From an uncultured Candidatus Saccharibacteria bacterium (GTDB lineage Bacteria > Patescibacteriota > Saccharimonadia > Saccharimonadales > Saccharimonadaceae), in the NCBI GenBank assembly GCA_934725355.1, contig CAKVAO010000002.1:62001-126000 (forward strand): a stretch of DNA of 64,000 nt, given 5' to 3'. The notes beneath the pieces are model-generated. The model was not told the origin of the DNA. It searched no databases and was given only the letters and a program-made list of their open reading frames with translations. The translations under genes and the position numbers were made by a program. Of the stretch, positions 1-8,177 are shown one piece after another (the first letter of the stretch is position 1; the number at the start of each line of letters is the position of its first letter).

Positions 1-641
1 CGTATTTTGGTGAAGTTCTTCTGTTCGTATAGTTGCACTGCTTTCTCGCCCATCTTGAAGCTATGCCATTTGTTGACACGCTCACGGAGCTCAATGGATT
101 TTTGTTTGACGGAATCAATTGTGCCGTGTATATGACTAGTGGCTGATTGCTCTAGATTAGCTAGCTTCTCGCTTGTTCCCTTGACAAAAGCACTCAGTGA
201 TATCCCCTGCTCGTCACCCAGTAGATCATCAGCGTGTTCTGCTAATTCGGGATGTTTGCATAGAACTTGGGCGGTCGGAGTTCTAGTAGGGTCGCCACCG
301 TATTTGCCTTTTGTTAATCCACCTATACTATGAATGCTGTTAATAGCTAAGGAATGATCAATTGATTCCTTCTCTTCGGGCGTGATTATACTGTCGGCAT
401 TGGCGGCAGCGATATTGTGATCGACATATGCAACTGTATAGGTATCAACAGCCTGATCTCGCTCCTCGGCTGAGCATGGCGCATTTTGCTCGCTAATAGC
501 ATCTACCGCTGCGTCAAGCTCGGCGTGCGACTGATTCATTAACTCAAGGGCGCGTTTATGAGTCTCTTTCTCGTTGTCAGTTAATGTGTCCCAGGCGGTG
601 CTGTGTAGCTCGTGCTCATTGTTATATTGTTTTTCGTGCAT
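1..641 (-). CDS. Hypothetical protein, 3' end cut by window edge
   Basis: An open frame runs without stops from an ATG at 641 leftward off the window, about 213 residues seen. The protein starts MHEKQYNNEHELHSTAW and is mostly hydrophilic and helical, rich in Glu, Asp, His and Ala, with no signal peptide or membrane segment. I do not recognise a family. Its stop codon lies outside the window, so the true length is unknown. It is transcribed in the same direction as the PIN-TRAM gene on its right and is separated from it by about 70 bases. The call as a gene rests on the long stop-free frame and normal start; function is unknown. Confidence 0.7.
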   Translation of the reverse strand, partial: MHEKQYNNEHELHSTAWDTLTDNEKETHKRALELMNQSHAELDAAVDAISEQNAPCSAEERDQAVDTYTVAYVDHNIAAANADSIITPEEKESIDHSLAINSIHSIGGLTKGKYGGDPTRTPTAQVLCKHPELAEHADDLLGDEQGISLSAFVKGTSEKLANLEQSATSHIHGTIDSVKQKSIELRERVNKWHSFKMGEKAVQLYEQKNFTKI

Positions 642-709
642 GTTGTTCTACTAGCTAGATAATGTATAGGAATTATAGCATAAACAGAACCATAGCACTA
701 AAGAATTGG

Positions 710-1717
710 CTATTTGTCGGCGGTGGCGTTGGCCAACTTAACCATTTCAGCCTCAGCGGATTTTTGGGTCGGGCGGCGGCGATGGGTAGTTGGCTTCTTG
801 GCGGTCTTCTTGGTTTCGAACCCACCGGCGCTTTGCGCCACCTCCCTTTGCGAAAGGGAGGTGTTAGATGAATTCTTTAGCTGGTCAGAGTGAAACGCAG
901 GTGCTGATTTAATTTTGGCGCTAGCGGTTTTGTCTTTGCGGCTGGCGCGGATAGTTTTGACGGCCTTGGCGGTCTTGGCGTTGGTATGGCCAGTGCCTTT
1001 GCCGCTCTTGGTTTCGATCTTCTTGGCGAACATCATGCGACCGGCTTCGGTCTGCAGCGAGCGAATAATTTCAACCTTAACTTTCTGACCGATCAGGTTT
1101 TTGCTGTCTTCGACTACCACCATTGTGCCATCGTTTAGATAACCAACAGCTTGATCGCGGTTGGCGCCTTGCTGAATTAGTTCAATCTCAACACGATCAC
1201 CTGGCAGGTACTGGGCACGCATCACCTGTGCAATTTCGTTGACGTTAATCACTGGCACGTCCATCACCTTGGCTACACGATTCAGATTGAAGTCTGTTGT
1301 GGCGATGGATGCGTCGTAGTTTTTGGCGAGGTCTAACAAGCGCTCGTCCACGCCACCGTGGCCGACTCGACCATCATTAACGATGGCTACACTAACGCTA
1401 TCCATAGCCTTTAGGACGCGCACGTTCTCTAGACCCTTGCGGGCACGAACGCGTTTTTCATGGTCGGCTTTATCGGCTAATAGCTGCATCTCGACAACCA
1501 CGCTACGTGGTACGATGATCTCGGCGGTAATAATGCCGGTCTTAGCTAGGTCGACAATGCGGCCATCCATTAAGGCGCAGCTATCTAGTAGCATGCTGCC
1601 GCGCGCGACCTTTAGCTGGCGCTGGCGCAATTTCATAACTGTTAGATAGGTTGCTTCGACTAATACAATTGTACAGATAACACAGGTAGCAACTGCTACC
1701 CAATTAAAATTTTGCAT
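710..1717 (-). CDS. PIN-TRAM domain membrane-anchored protein (YacL-like)
   Basis: The 335-residue protein has one N-terminal membrane segment (about residues 5-27), a PIN nuclease-like domain (about 40-160) and a TRAM RNA-binding domain (about 170-235), the order seen in YacL-type proteins, which usually have four membrane segments rather than one. Acidic PIN residues are visible in LLDSCALMDGRIVDL and ATTDFNLNR. The C-terminal third is Lys/Ala/Thr-rich and probably unstructured; within it a short palindromic repeat is inserted in frame (822-864). A -10 box lies at 1742-1747 and an AAAGGAA Shine-Dalgarno precedes the ATG. A role in RNA cleavage or binding at the membrane is inferred from the family. 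Confidence 0.8.
   Translation of the reverse strand: MQNFNWVAVATCVICTIVLVEATYLTVMKLRQRQLKVARGSMLLDSCALMDGRIVDLAKTGIITAEIIVPRSVVVEMQLLADKADHEKRVRARKGLENVRVLKAMDSVSVAIVNDGRVGHGGVDERLLDLAKNYDASIATTDFNLNRVAKVMDVPVINVNEIAQVMRAQYLPGDRVEIELIQQGANRDQAVGYLNDGTMVVVEDSKNLIGQKVKVEIIRSLQTEAGRMMFAKKIETKSGKGTGHTNAKTAKAVKTIRASRKDKTASAKIKSAPAFHSDQLKNSSNTSLSQREVAQSAGGFETKKTAKKPTTHRRRPTQKSAEAEMVKLANATADK
822..864 (-). repeat. Short palindromic element inserted in frame in the PIN-TRAM gene
   Basis: Read on the minus strand, a hairpin (ACCTCCCTTT, CGC, AAAGGGAGGT) is followed by a second small hairpin (GGCGC, AAA, GCGCC). The element lies fully inside the coding frame and encodes roughly NTSLSQREVAQSAGG without breaking it. 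The copy at 16377-16425 has the same plan: CCTCCCTTT, a 3-base loop, AAAGGGAGGTG, a second hairpin, then CGG. Being inserted within a gene but tolerated in frame recalls the palindromic elements described in Rickettsia proteins. Confidence 0.7.
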
Positions 1718-1741
1718 AATAAATAATTCCTTTCGCCAGTC

Positions 1742-1747
1742 ATTATA
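1742..1747 (-). promoter_or_regulatory. -10 box of the PIN-TRAM gene
   Basis: TATAAT on the minus strand, about 24 bases before the ATG at 1717. Unlike many promoters here it leaves room for a short leader with an AAAGGAA Shine-Dalgarno. Confidence 0.5.
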
Positions 1748-1785
1748 TCACATCTGATGACTACAGGGGTACTGCGGTGATATGG

Positions 1786-1791
1786 TATAAT
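1786..1791 (+). promoter_or_regulatory. -10 box giving a leaderless start at 1798
   Basis: TATAAT followed by exactly six bases and then the ATG at 1798. Transcription would begin at or next to the A of the start codon, and no Shine-Dalgarno is present. This decided the start of the following gene over an in-frame start at 1777, which lies upstream of the -10 box. Confidence 0.65.
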
Positions 1792-1797
1792 TTAGAA

Positions 1798-2196
1798 ATG
1801 GACAAAGAGATTCTGGAACACCAAAAATACATTAATGATGAGCTAAAAAGAATTGGCAAACTAACAAGTGCTAAGCAACGCGACGATCTGGCTTTGCTAG
1901 CTGGTTATAATGATGCGATGATCCGTAACTTCCAACACGAACGTCAGATTCATCTGATGGTAACCTTCTTCTTTGCCTTGATTGCAATCGGCTCTTGGAT
2001 AGCTTTACTAATGTGGCTGCTGGCGGTTGGCGGCGAATGGGATGTGGTTACGCTACTGCTGACTATTTTGACTCTAATGCTTACGATACTCGAAGCTTGC
2101 TATGTGCGTTTCTATTATCATTTAGAGAATTGGACACAGCGACTATATGTTTTAACGACGAAAATTCTAAAAGCGCGTCAGTCTGTGATAGAATAA
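1798..2196 (+). CDS. Small two-helix membrane protein, unknown function
   Basis: A 132-residue protein starting MDKEILEHQKYINDELKR. The first 50 residues are charged and helical, followed by two hydrophobic segments (about 53-75 and 80-103) and a short C-terminal helix. The start is chosen from the -10 box six bases upstream. It is followed after four bases by the ABC-type-IV-like gene, so the two are probably cotranscribed. I recognise no family. It could be a small partner of the next membrane protein, but that is inference from position only. Confidence 0.7.
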   Translation: MDKEILEHQKYINDELKRIGKLTSAKQRDDLALLAGYNDAMIRNFQHERQIHLMVTFFFALIAIGSWIALLMWLLAVGGEWDVVTLLLTILTLMLTILEACYVRFYYHLENWTQRLYVLTTKILKARQSVIE

Positions 2197-2200
2197 GCAT

Positions 2201-2953
2201 ATGCAAAAGAGTGCGCCCACAAAGAGTCGTAATGAGCAAATTGGCGAAGTGGTGATTTCGTCAATTACGCGACAGCCCAAGCGGCGATTGATCGAGGCTA
2301 TACCGACGGAGTATGAAACCAATTGGCGTAGTTGGAAGTTTTGGCGCAACGCTTTTATTATCTATTGGGTCGGCTCGTTGATTGGCCATTTATTGGAGCT
2401 TGGTTGGGTTAACTTGCCTCTACTAGTGGGTAATCCTCCGACCAATGTCTTGCCTGTATTTGTAGTGGCTGCGCCATACGGCTTGGGTGCACTGGGGCTG
2501 ATTTGGATTCTCAGTTCATCGGTTAAGCGCGGTCGAATTACAGCCTTTCAGGTGTTTCTACTGAGTGTCGTTATTGGTGGCGTGGTAGAGTTTGCCTGCG
2601 CTGCGGCTATTGTATCTGTATTGGGCTACAACCCCTACTGGGACTATAGCACAGAGCCGTTTAACCTAATGGGTTATATCTGTCTAAAGAACTGTCTGGC
2701 TTTTGGTTTGGCGTCACTGCCGTGTGTTTACTGGGTGTTGCCGATTTTGAATAACCAGATTCGTTGGCTTGATCGGCATTACCAAAAATTACTGAACGCT
2801 GTGACTTTGATTGTTTTTGTGTTGTACATGATTATTCAGATAATGGTAATGTCTGGTAATCCGCCAGCTAAGGTGTTCCACCTAGATAGACCATATTTTG
2901 ATCCGGCCAACGTCTGTCAGAACAAACTCCCCTGTCCGCCACCGAAGCACTAG
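2201..2953 (+). CDS. Putative ABC-transporter type IV family membrane protein (PF06541-like)
   Basis: A 250-residue polytopic protein with about six membrane segments. The stretch YWDYSTEPFNLMGYICLKN matches the conserved core of the family annotated as putative ABC-transporter type IV, in which a YWDYS...PFNL.G.ICL..S motif lies between membrane helices. Despite the family name no ATPase lies nearby, and the function of these proteins is not established. It follows the small membrane protein by four bases and is likely translated from the same mRNA. An Arg-rich cytoplasmic N-terminus precedes the first helix. Confidence 0.7.
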   Translation: MQKSAPTKSRNEQIGEVVISSITRQPKRRLIEAIPTEYETNWRSWKFWRNAFIIYWVGSLIGHLLELGWVNLPLLVGNPPTNVLPVFVVAAPYGLGALGLIWILSSSVKRGRITAFQVFLLSVVIGGVVEFACAAAIVSVLGYNPYWDYSTEPFNLMGYICLKNCLAFGLASLPCVYWVLPILNNQIRWLDRHYQKLLNAVTLIVFVLYMIIQIMVMSGNPPAKVFHLDRPYFDPANVCQNKLPCPPPKH

Positions 2954-2979
2954 CAATTTTATAGCGGACTCGCCTGTGG

Positions 2980-2985
2980 TAGTAT
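2980..2985 (+). promoter_or_regulatory. -10 box giving a leaderless start at 2992
   Basis: TAGTAT, six bases, then the ATG at 2992, with no Shine-Dalgarno. This is the same spacing as at 1786-1791. Confidence 0.55.
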
Positions 2986-2991
2986 GTTGAT

Positions 2992-3777
2992 ATGGAAAAG
3001 TATAATGGTGTTGGTAGAGACGACAATGATCAACAGTCTGAGCCTTGGCAAACAGATAGCAGTAATGAAGATATGGAATTTGACCAGGCGATGTATCCAG
3101 TATCGTCAGTCCCTGCCTTGGAAGTGCCTGAACACTTATTCCGTCATTTTATTCAGGACATGCCTACTGATACAGTGTACTGGTTTGATCCAGATGAAAA
3201 TGATGAAAATGACATTTGGAGCGACGACACGTACAATGCACTTGTAGATAAAAAATCACGGCATTTATATCTGGATGGCAGTAAAGAGTTGCGCGATGAG
3301 ATGATTAGGCCAAAATCGCTAATCGGCAAGATAGGCGTAATGGCTGTGCGTGCACTTGAGCCGGAAATCTATGACGATTCAAAACTTATATATCTGGCAG
3401 ATTTGCGTTTTATTAGCATGGATTCTCTATCTCAAATCGACACCGAGGATGTGCCGGATGATCAAGAAGAGGCTAACGACTATTATCGCTGGAAGAGTGA
3501 GCTGCGGCAAGTCCAAGGTTTTATTACGCGGAGCGACATATCTTCAGAATATGACGATGACTTACCAGAATCTAGGATTGCAAACTTGCGCTATGACAAG
3601 TACTATGATCGCGCTGAGGCCAACATAATTCCATCTGCGCTGGATCAGCTAGCCGATCAGTCAAATTGCTTGGCTGACGATATAGCTGAGAACATAGAAA
3701 GTTCAAGCCCTATATTAGCTGGTGATAGTCTTACCCCTACTGATTTGGCTAAATTTAGGCAAAACAATAGTAGATAA
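2992..3777 (+). CDS. Acidic hypothetical protein
   Basis: A 261-residue, strongly acidic soluble protein starting MEKYNGVGRDDNDQQ. Asp and Glu are spread along its length, with local clusters such as DPDENDENDIWSDD. No signal peptide, membrane helix or known motif is visible. It has its own leaderless-type promoter and is followed by a strong terminator at 3848, so it appears to be a single-gene unit. I do not recognise the family. Confidence 0.75.
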   Translation: MEKYNGVGRDDNDQQSEPWQTDSSNEDMEFDQAMYPVSSVPALEVPEHLFRHFIQDMPTDTVYWFDPDENDENDIWSDDTYNALVDKKSRHLYLDGSKELRDEMIRPKSLIGKIGVMAVRALEPEIYDDSKLIYLADLRFISMDSLSQIDTEDVPDDQEEANDYYRWKSELRQVQGFITRSDISSEYDDDLPESRIANLRYDKYYDRAEANIIPSALDQLADQSNCLADDIAENIESSSPILAGDSLTPTDLAKFRQNNSR

Positions 3778-3847
3778 ATAGTAAATAATAGTATAATAAA
3801 AGCAAATACAATACGAGCTGTTGTAAATATAGATATAAATATAAATA

Positions 3848-3882
3848 TACCCCGACCATCAGCGTGGTCGGGGGTGTTTTTA
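3848..3882 (+). terminator. Rho-independent terminator
   Basis: GC-rich hairpin ACCCCGACCA / TGGTCGGGGGT followed by TTTTT, 70 bases after the stop of the acidic protein gene. Confidence 0.85.
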
Positions 3883-3941
3883 GTAGAGCAAGACTGATCT
3901 GATTAGAGCGTTCTTTTATGCTTGCGTCTGTAGACCTTTGC

Positions 3942-4595
3942 TCATAGTGTCAAGTTGATGAGTTGAGTCTGAACCCTATTAATCTTTTCATCGTAAATTA
4001 GATTAATTTCGCGAGAATCGCGAATCAGACCAGTTTCGACTAATTGTGATAGCTGGCCCCAGCTAATCCAAGCATATTGAATGCACTCGTCGTCATCTAG
4101 ATTCTGGCTAAAAGTTGTGAAATGATGTAGCTTGATTCGATATAAGTGTGCTAGCTCATCAGTCATATTCTCGGATGATGTGATGCCTAGCGGTGTGCTA
4201 ATCTCGTAAAGGGTGTCTTCGGTGACTTCTATGCCGGTCTCTTCGCGTAGCTCGCGGTGTGCAGCATGACGCGGATCTTCACCGTCTTCGATGCAGCCAG
4301 CGGGAAACCCGATTACAACCTTATTAACACCAGCACGATATTCGCGTGTGACTAGGAATCTTTCACCGTCCTCTCTGTTGGCGCTAACTAGCATTATGAC
4401 GACGGGCTTGTGTTTAATGACGTCACGTTGAATGGCGGATTTTCCGTCATTCAGTTGAATTACACATTGCCAGATTGTCATTACAGAATTACTAACCAGT
4501 TGTTGGGCGGTCATTCCATTTACCTCAGGAATCTCATTGCCGTTCCATTCAATAGAATCTAGTACTTTGCCCTGCTCTTTGCTATATTGACTCAT
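3942..4595 (-). CDS. Nudix hydrolase (ADP-ribose pyrophosphatase-like)
   Basis: A 217-residue protein with a complete Nudix box: a Gly (GCIEDGED), then Glu, then the HRELREETGIEV core, which fits G-x5-E-x7-REU-x-EE-x-G-U. Enzymes of this type hydrolyse nucleoside diphosphates linked to another moiety; the fold around the box and the length resemble ADP-sugar pyrophosphatases, though substrate cannot be read from sequence. The start at 4595 is preferred over an upstream in-frame ATG at 4646 because AGAAGG lies just before it and a TATAAT at about 4635 lies between the two. It is a housekeeping detoxification or salvage enzyme by family. Confidence 0.85.
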   Translation of the reverse strand: MSQYSKEQGKVLDSIEWNGNEIPEVNGMTAQQLVSNSVMTIWQCVIQLNDGKSAIQRDVIKHKPVVIMLVSANREDGERFLVTREYRAGVNKVVIGFPAGCIEDGEDPRHAAHRELREETGIEVTEDTLYEISTPLGITSSENMTDELAHLYRIKLHHFTTFSQNLDDDECIQYAWISWGQLSQLVETGLIRDSREINLIYDEKINRVQTQLINLTL

Positions 4596-4712
4596 GATGT
4601 TCCTTCTTGTCGTGGTCTGAGTAATATCATGATTATTATAGCACATAATAATAAACTTTGCAGGATTTCAGGTGTGAACCCTGCTCTGTCTATATATTAG
4701 CAAGATTGCTGG

Positions 4713-5093
4713 CTATTTTCGGCGTAGGCTGCGCTTAAGTTTGGCTACCCAGCCACCAGTGCGTACACCGTCGTTACGACGTTCGGTCTTATATCGTCGG
4801 ATCTGTCCACGTAACTTTTCTTCGACAATATCAATTGCAGCTAGTGCATTAGGTGCAGTATCGGATGCTGATAGCGTCTTGTCGGGTAGCGTTAATGTGG
4901 CATCTATCTGATATTTATTATCATTCTTCTGGTTGATCATCGTTACTTTGACTGCAGCAAATGCTGACTCGCGACCACGACGTGGAATGTAGTCAATTAG
5001 CTTTTCACACTTCTTGGTGATGTAATTTTGCTCGCGATCGGTAATGTCGTAATTAGTACCGGAAATCTCGACATTAAGGCGTTTTTCACTCAT
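4713..5093 (-). CDS. hpf: Ribosome hibernation-promoting factor (HPF/RaiA family, short form)
   Basis: A 126-residue protein with the HPF/YfiA fold pattern: beta-strand start (RLNVEISGTNYDIT), helix (DREQNYITKKCEKLIDYI), strands (FAAVKVTMINQKNDNKYQID and ATLTLPDKTLSAS), then a long helix (NALAAIDIVEEKLRGQIRRYK). Members bind the 30S decoding centre and silence ribosomes in stationary phase. It lacks the C-terminal dimerisation domain of the long form and ends in a basic tail. A strong AAAGGAGG precedes the ATG. It lies 32 bases after serS on the same strand, so cotranscription is plausible. Confidence 0.88.
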   Translation of the reverse strand: MSEKRLNVEISGTNYDITDREQNYITKKCEKLIDYIPRRGRESAFAAVKVTMINQKNDNKYQIDATLTLPDKTLSASDTAPNALAAIDIVEEKLRGQIRRYKTERRNDGVRTGGWVAKLKRSLRRK

Positions 5094-5125
5094 GGGAATA
5101 CCTCCTTTCTTATGAATCTATTTTA

Positions 5126-6370
5126 CTATAATTCGGTCTTTTCGCCTAGATATGGGCGCAGGGCTTCTGGGACAGTTAACTTACCACCCTCGGTAGCGTA
5201 GTTCTCGATTACAGCAACCAAAGTGCGCGCCAAGCTAATTGCAGTACCGTTCAACGTATGAACGTTTTCGATCGTGCCGTCAGCTAGACGCACGCGGGTA
5301 TTAACGGTGTTTGCCTGAAAATCTGTACAGTTACTACAGCTAGTTAGCTCGCGATATGTCTGGTCAGCTGGACTCCAATACTCAATATCGTATTTCTTGG
5401 CAGCCGGAGCACCGAGGTCACCTGCAGCGATGTTAATTACACGATACGGAATATTTAGCTCCTGCCAAATCTCTTCTTCGACACTACGTAGCTTCTCGTG
5501 TATCTCTCGGCTCTGCTCTGGCAAGGTGAAGGCATACATTTCTAGTTTGTTGAACTGGTGTACGCGGAACAAACCACGGGTGTGCTTGCCGGCAGCGCCT
5601 GCTTCCTTGCGATAGCATGGGCTATATCCAGCGTAGAACATAGGTAAATCCTTGGCGTCTAAAATTTCGTCCATGTGATAACCGGTAATCGACATTTCTG
5701 CGGTGGCGATTAGGCCTAGGTCTTCATTTTCAATGTAGTATTCATCGGATTGACTAGAGGTGCGTGGGGCGAATCCGGTGCCAGTCAATACGCGACCACT
5801 GACCATGTGTGGCACAGTCATGAAGGTAAAGCCCTTCTCGGTTACCTTGTGAATACCGAATTGCAGCAAGGCATTTTCTAGCAGCGCTAGCTCGTTCTTT
5901 AGATAGTAGAACTTAGTACCAGCAACTTTTGCGCCACGCTCAAAATCGACCCAGCCACGCGATACAGCGTAGTCTAAGTGGTCGACACCACTAGCCTTTT
6001 TCTCGCCCCAGTATTTAACCGGCACGCTGTCTTCTTCGCCGCCCATCGGAACGTCGTCAAAAATGATGTTTGGCACGTGACTGATCAGCTCGGTTAGCTC
6101 GCTACCGATAGCCTTTAACTTGGCTTCGTCGTCGGCTAGTTCTGTTTTGATAGCCTTGCCCTTCTCGATTAGTTCGGGCGTCGGCTTGCCGCCTTTCATC
6201 TGTGCAGCGATTTCGTTACGCTGAGCGCGCTTTTGATCAACTGTTTGACCTAGCGCACGCTTCTGCTCATCCAATTCTAGGATGCGTTTTAGTTCAATTT
6301 TATACCCCTTCGCGTCGGCGGACTTTTGTACCTGATCCGCATGCTCGCGAATAAACTTCATTGTTAGCAT
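5126..6370 (-). CDS. serS: Seryl-tRNA synthetase
   Basis: A 414-residue class II synthetase, close to the usual length. The N-terminal antiparallel coiled coil (about residues 25-100) is the tRNA-binding arm. Motif 2 is in the region YSPCYRKEAGAAGKHTRGLFR and motif 3 near the C-terminus in NGTAISLARTLVAVIENY. It charges tRNA-Ser with serine in the cytoplasm. The start at 6370 is supported by a TAAACT -10 box at 6377-6382, six bases upstream, a leaderless arrangement; an alternative ATG three codons in (MKFIREHADQ) is possible. Confidence 0.95.
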   Translation of the reverse strand: MLTMKFIREHADQVQKSADAKGYKIELKRILELDEQKRALGQTVDQKRAQRNEIAAQMKGGKPTPELIEKGKAIKTELADDEAKLKAIGSELTELISHVPNIIFDDVPMGGEEDSVPVKYWGEKKASGVDHLDYAVSRGWVDFERGAKVAGTKFYYLKNELALLENALLQFGIHKVTEKGFTFMTVPHMVSGRVLTGTGFAPRTSSQSDEYYIENEDLGLIATAEMSITGYHMDEILDAKDLPMFYAGYSPCYRKEAGAAGKHTRGLFRVHQFNKLEMYAFTLPEQSREIHEKLRSVEEEIWQELNIPYRVINIAAGDLGAPAAKKYDIEYWSPADQTYRELTSCSNCTDFQANTVNTRVRLADGTIENVHTLNGTAISLARTLVAVIENYATEGGKLTVPEALRPYLGEKTEL

Positions 6371-6613
6371 AGTTCTAGTTTATCATATCTGGCCTAATTA
6401 CGCTCTGCTGTGTAATGTAGCCAGTGTTGTAGATTGTAGCATTAAGCATGGGATTTAGTGGGATGGTTTGAGGGCCTGCTCATTCAGGCCTCCCTGTCGT
6501 GTGTCATCGTGACGCATGACATTCCCTCATTGCGACATGATCGGCTTAAAGCTCAAGTACAAAAGCACAATCGCGCCAACAATCCACTGCCTCAGATTAT
6601 GTCCGGAGGGGAT

Positions 6614-6870
6614 ATGGGAATTATTGATTCACTTGGCGAGGCGCCACAGCATATATAAGCTGAGCAAGGATCTGCCGGTAGCGGCGGACGAGGTTATGAA
6701 GGTAGTCGAGCGTGCAACTGAGCTAGTACCAGATGCGTTTAACATGAAGAGTCAGCGCGTGGCGATTGTTATGGGTGCACAGAACGATCAGCTGTGGGAT
6801 ACGATTTACGACGCCTTTGGTGGCAAAGCCAGCAGAAGACATTACTGAGCGCGTAAAAGTGTTCAAATAG
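6614..6870 (+). pseudogene. Decayed nitroreductase fragment, frameshifted
   Basis: After GGAGGGG and ATG at 6614, the frame begins MGIIDSL and then breaks; the adjacent frame continues ARRHSIYKLSKDLPVAADEV, VERATELVPDAFNMKSQRV and NDQLWDTIYDAFGGK, which is the N-terminal pattern of flavin-dependent nitroreductase-family proteins. A second frame change near 6825 would add KPAEDITERVKVFK before a TAG. Only about 85 of the usual 200 or so residues remain. The 240 bases upstream (6371-6613) hold no intact gene; the minus strand there has a short hydrophobic stretch (LRQWIVGAIVLLYLSFKP) that may be another gene remnant. Confidence 0.7.
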
Positions 6871-6898
6871 TGTCAGATCCATGGTATTATTAAATACC

Positions 6899-8074
6899 GT
6901 GCAGAAAGATAGAAACAAGGATATAGATAAAACCAAGAACCATAACCGCAGGGCGTGGTGGCAGCGGTTTTACGCTAATCTGCAATTAGATCCGGCGGTG
7001 CTGCGCCCGAAAATCGATAACGCCAAGGATCGTAAGACCAAGCATTATTACATTGGCGTGCTGATTACGCGCGACATCCTGCTGGTGGCATTCGCCATCG
7101 CCTTCGTTGGAACTCTATCGGTGTTGTTTGGACAGGAGAACAGCGCTCTGGCGGTTGTACTGTTTTGTATGCTGATTAGCATCCGTTTTGTCAACTTTGG
7201 CTACAAGGCCTCGCATTCCATCCTGACGCTTGCGATAGTGCTACTGGTGTTGCTGATTTCCCCGTCGGTGATGCAGGCGGTGCATCCTCTCTGGGGTCTA
7301 TTGATTAACTTTGTCTCCATCATGATTATATTGCTGACCACCACTGATCGGCCAGAGATGGGCAATGCTGGTCTATATATGTTCGGCTATGCCTTTCTGA
7401 CCGGCAATTCGTACATCACGCTGACCGATGGCGGTGTACAGTTTAATACCTTTGAGTTCCAGCAACGTGCGCTGATGACCTTGGTCGGCTTCGTTATCCT
7501 GTCGACTGTGCTAATTATGAAGCATCGTAAGAAGAATCGCGACCGTTCACTGCTGGATGTATTAAAGGCCTTTGATATCCATAGTGATAAGGCGCAGTGG
7601 CAGCTGCAGATTGCGATTTGCATGTCGCTGCTGTTTTGTCTCGACATGATTTTGCATTACGAGTTTAATATCGATATCATCCGCTTCATGTGGGTGGGCT
7701 TTGCTTGCTCGTCCATGGTGACGGCCTGGCCGCCTGAGATTAACGCGAAGTTTAAGGATCGCGCAGCCGGTGTGATGATTGGCTCAATTCTGTACACTGG
7801 CGTGGCCTACCTAATCCCCGATTCGATGTTGTGGCTACTAGGTCCGACATCAGGATTGATGCTTGGTCTGACTGGTAATTACCGGGCGAAGACGATCGCT
7901 AACTGCTTCGGCGGCCTGATGATGGCGACGACGATTTATGGCGTGAAGGAGTCGGTCGAGGTGCGTATCATTAACAATATCGCCGGCTTAATCCTGGGCG
8001 CCCTGTTCTTTTATGCCTTTCAGTGGCTATTCACGCATATCCGGCGCTATCTGAAACAGCACAATGTAAGATAG
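6899..8074 (+). CDS. FUSC-family (aromatic acid exporter-like) membrane protein
   Basis: About 391 residues with roughly ten hydrophobic segments in two blocks separated by a basic loop (KHRKKNRDRS), the layout of FUSC/ArAE-type proteins. The second block holds MWVGFACSSMVTAWPPE and RAAGVMIGSILYTG, resembling the conserved FUSC core (a helix, then an R-x2-G-x4-G pattern). Function in export of small aromatic compounds is known only for some relatives. I place the start at the GTG at 6899 because a TATTAT box at 6885-6890 lies eight bases before it; an upstream in-frame ATG at 6881 precedes that box. Without the promoter argument 6881 is equally open. Confidence 0.65.
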   Translation: MQKDRNKDIDKTKNHNRRAWWQRFYANLQLDPAVLRPKIDNAKDRKTKHYYIGVLITRDILLVAFAIAFVGTLSVLFGQENSALAVVLFCMLISIRFVNFGYKASHSILTLAIVLLVLLISPSVMQAVHPLWGLLINFVSIMIILLTTTDRPEMGNAGLYMFGYAFLTGNSYITLTDGGVQFNTFEFQQRALMTLVGFVILSTVLIMKHRKKNRDRSLLDVLKAFDIHSDKAQWQLQIAICMSLLFCLDMILHYEFNIDIIRFMWVGFACSSMVTAWPPEINAKFKDRAAGVMIGSILYTGVAYLIPDSMLWLLGPTSGLMLGLTGNYRAKTIANCFGGLMMATTIYGVKESVEVRIINNIAGLILGALFFYAFQWLFTHIRRYLKQHNVR

Positions 8075-8093
8075 TGCCGGACGATTGCACGTA

Positions 8094-8122
8094 TTGACAA
8101 AATATGCTTATGTATGTACTAT
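8094..8122 (+). promoter_or_regulatory. Consensus sigma-70 promoter with inverted repeat in the leader
   Basis: TTGACA at 8094-8099, a 17-base spacer, TACTAT at 8117-8122. The leader (about 8129-8177) contains the inverted repeat ACTCAAAATTTGAGT before the Shine-Dalgarno, a possible operator or leader hairpin. Confidence 0.7.
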
Positions 8123-8177
8123 TGTTAGCGCTGAAACTCAAAATTTGAGTGGATTAGTACATAGAAGGAAGGTTTAC

